Shown here in pieces: positions 4,741-6,099 of a stretch of 6,099 nucleotides of DNA. The DNA comes from JAHHLP01 sp041609895 (GTDB lineage Bacteria; Bacteroidota; Rhodothermia; Rhodothermales; JABDKH01), in the NCBI GenBank assembly GCA_041609895.1, contig JBFIPX010000197.1, positions 1 to 6,099 on the forward strand, written 5' to 3'. Position 1 is the stretch's first letter. Each line of letters opens with the position of its first letter. Below the pieces are notes generated by a model that did no database searches, was not told the origin of the DNA, and worked only from the letters and a program-made list of their open reading frames with translations. Made by a program: the position numbers and the translations under genes.

Positions 4741-6099
4741 TTAGATTGTGAGGCCAAGCTTTAGTCGCAGATGGCGCGGAGGCATGGGATAACCAGCTAC
4801 CGGCTGGTAAGCGGCGTCGCCGGCATTCTCGAGGACGGCGGACAGGTCTAGTCGAACGCGCGCAAGCTGAAGGCGCCAGGCGGCGCTGAGATCGAACACG
4901 GAATAGGACGGAAGAGACTCGGATGCGTCTTCAGTAATGAAGCGCCTACCCACGACGCGAAGTGAGACGCCCGCCGTAAAACCGTCGTTTTCGATCGCGA
5001 TACCGGATCGCAGCGTGTGCCGCGGTATGTATCGAAGTTGCTTTCCATACGTGCTGGCTGTTGGATCAGAGCGATCTCGGGCAGCCACGTTTTCGTAAGA
5101 GACGGTCACTCGAAACGGCATATTTACCAGACGAAATGCAGCGCTCCCCCCAAGTTCGAAGCCGGCACTTTCCGCGCGTCCGATGTTGCGCGGACTCCAT
5201 GTTCCGTCACTTGCCGGGAGCCACGTAATGCGATCCTGAAGGGACTGGTAGAACCCCGTGAGTTCCGCAGACACCGTATTCGATCGGATCTCGACACCCA
5301 CATCCGTAGAGATTCCAGTTTCTGGCTTTAAATCAGGGTTTCCCGACGCATAAGCACCTTTCCAGTGAAGATCGTTGAATGTCGGAAATCTGAACGCGCG
5401 TTCTAGTCCGGCCTTGACAGCCAGTGGTCGCCATGCGTCGGGCGCAACGCGAACGCGCAGTGAAGGAGCTAGACTCTGGATCACACTCCCATCTCGAACC
5501 AACCAGTCGGACCTAATGGCGGGAAAGAGCATCGCGTACCTTGAGACGGACAGAATGCCAAGAATGTTGGCGGCAACGCCCGACTGACCGACGAGCCCCG
5601 ATAAAGCGGGATGATCTGCCGACTGCGTGAAGAGATCGACACCCAGGCGAGCCCGCAGCCCATCTGCAACTTGGCGCTGCTGCGATGCACCGATCGAGAT
5701 CGATCTCGTTACGCCCGTGTCATCGATCTTCAGTACCGGATTGACATAACGAATTGTCGACTGCTGGACAGACGCCTGCAGCTCGATCCGGCCTGCATCG
5801 CGTTGCCACCGATGGGAAGCCCAAAATCGTATTAGATCATCCCATTGGCGTTCGCCCGCGGCTTCCCCACCCGCGACGGCCGGCAAGCCCCGATTAGATG
5901 ACATGATCCAACCGGCAATTCGCGTTTCCGACCTCGGCGCACTTCGTTGGACCTTGCCGTAAACGCTGACCGTCTGCCGATCAGCGTTGGAACGCCGCCT
6001 TACCATAGTTGGAAAACTCGACTCGTCGTCGAATGCAAAGTCTCCATTTACATCAGCCAGCTCCGCACCCAAGGTCAAAGCCAATTCCCGATCACCGAG
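4741..6099 (-). CDS. TonB-dependent outer-membrane receptor, BtuB-like (C-terminal barrel; 5' end outside the window)
   Basis: The frame is open from the window edge to the TAA at 4743..4741, giving 452 residues that lack the signal peptide, TonB box and plug. The TTG at 6084 is inside the frame and need not be a start. Alternating polar and hydrophobic strands fill the region, as in a 22-stranded barrel. Diagnostic stretches are AFRFPTFNDLHWKG followed by GNPDLKPETG (about 5397-5325), the usual receptor signature, and LENAGDAAYQPVAGYPMPPR near the end, matching the YPMPGR-type ending of BtuB-like receptors. The last residue is Ile rather than the usual Phe. Such receptors import large scarce compounds using TonB energy. 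The adjacent BtuG-like lipoprotein points to cobalamin or another corrinoid; siderophore or heme uptake cannot be excluded, particularly with an iron-sulfur gene in the operon. Confidence 0.88.
   Translation of the reverse strand, partial: LGDRELALTLGAELADVNGDFAFDDESSFPTMVRRRSNADRQTVSVYGKVQRSAPRSETRIAGWIMSSNRGLPAVAGGEAAGERQWDDLIRFWASHRWQRDAGRIELQASVQQSTIRYVNPVLKIDDTGVTRSISIGASQQRQVADGLRARLGVDLFTQSADHPALSGLVGQSGVAANILGILSVSRYAMLFPAIRSDWLVRDGSVIQSLAPSLRVRVAPDAWRPLAVKAGLERAFRFPTFNDLHWKGAYASGNPDLKPETGISTDVGVEIRSNTVSAELTGFYQSLQDRITWLPASDGTWSPRNIGRAESAGFELGGSAAFRLVNMPFRVTVSYENVAARDRSDPTASTYGKQLRYIPRHTLRSGIAIENDGFTAGVSLRVVGRRFITEDASESLPSYSVFDLSAAWRLQLARVRLDLSAVLENAGDAAYQPVAGYPMPPRHLRLKLGLTI

Noticed and set aside
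5695..5708. Perfect 14-bp palindrome CGAGATCGATCTCG
   Set aside because: It is inside the receptor coding sequence and follows from the Ser-Ile-Ser-Ile codons there; GATC-rich strings recur in other genes of the window (near 1675 and 2920), so it looks like base-composition bias rather than a binding site.
6082..6084. TTG as the start of the receptor gene
   Set aside because: The frame continues open to the window edge, and a receptor starting here would lack signal peptide and plug; the gene is simply cut by the window.

Overview
The window looks like a chromosomal piece of a Gram-negative bacterium of the Bacteroidota/Rhodothermota type. The reasons are a TonB-dependent receptor paired with a surface-type lipoprotein that has acidic residues just after its lipid-bearing cysteine, a signal peptide ending in the Ala-Ala-Ala-Gln style common in that group, near absence of Shine-Dalgarno sequences before most starts, and mid-range GC by eye. 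The phylum is an inference; no rRNA or tRNA is present to settle it. Every supported gene lies on the minus strand, so transcription runs from high to low coordinates.

Reading with transcription, the window opens (6099 to 3428) with a compact three-gene operon: the C-terminal barrel of a BtuB-like TonB-dependent receptor, then after 15 bp a seven-repeat beta-propeller lipoprotein resembling BtuG (DUF5074/YncE-like), then after 5 bp a 72-residue BFD-type [2Fe-2S] protein. Receptor plus propeller lipoprotein is the architecture of the Bacteroides BtuB-BtuG vitamin B12 uptake pair. The small iron-sulfur protein as a third member is the least explained part of the window.

Next comes an intergenic region (3330 to 3427) with a tandem 11-bp repeat that resembles a Pho box, followed by a PhoB-like response regulator (3329 to 2610, TTG start) and a PhoR-like histidine kinase (2577 to 1498). 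The kinase has two membrane helices but neither an extracytoplasmic sensor nor a PAS domain. The pair probably controls the phosphate-starvation response, although no phosphate genes lie in the window.

The last part holds a MarR-family regulator (1406 to 948) preceded by a strong dyad that overlaps a possible -10 element, then a YhhQ-family queuosine-precursor transporter (899 to 165). At the edge is the first 27 codons of a secreted protein (81 to 1). No mobile elements, CRISPR arrays, tRNA or rRNA were seen, and the plus strand carries no convincing gene.
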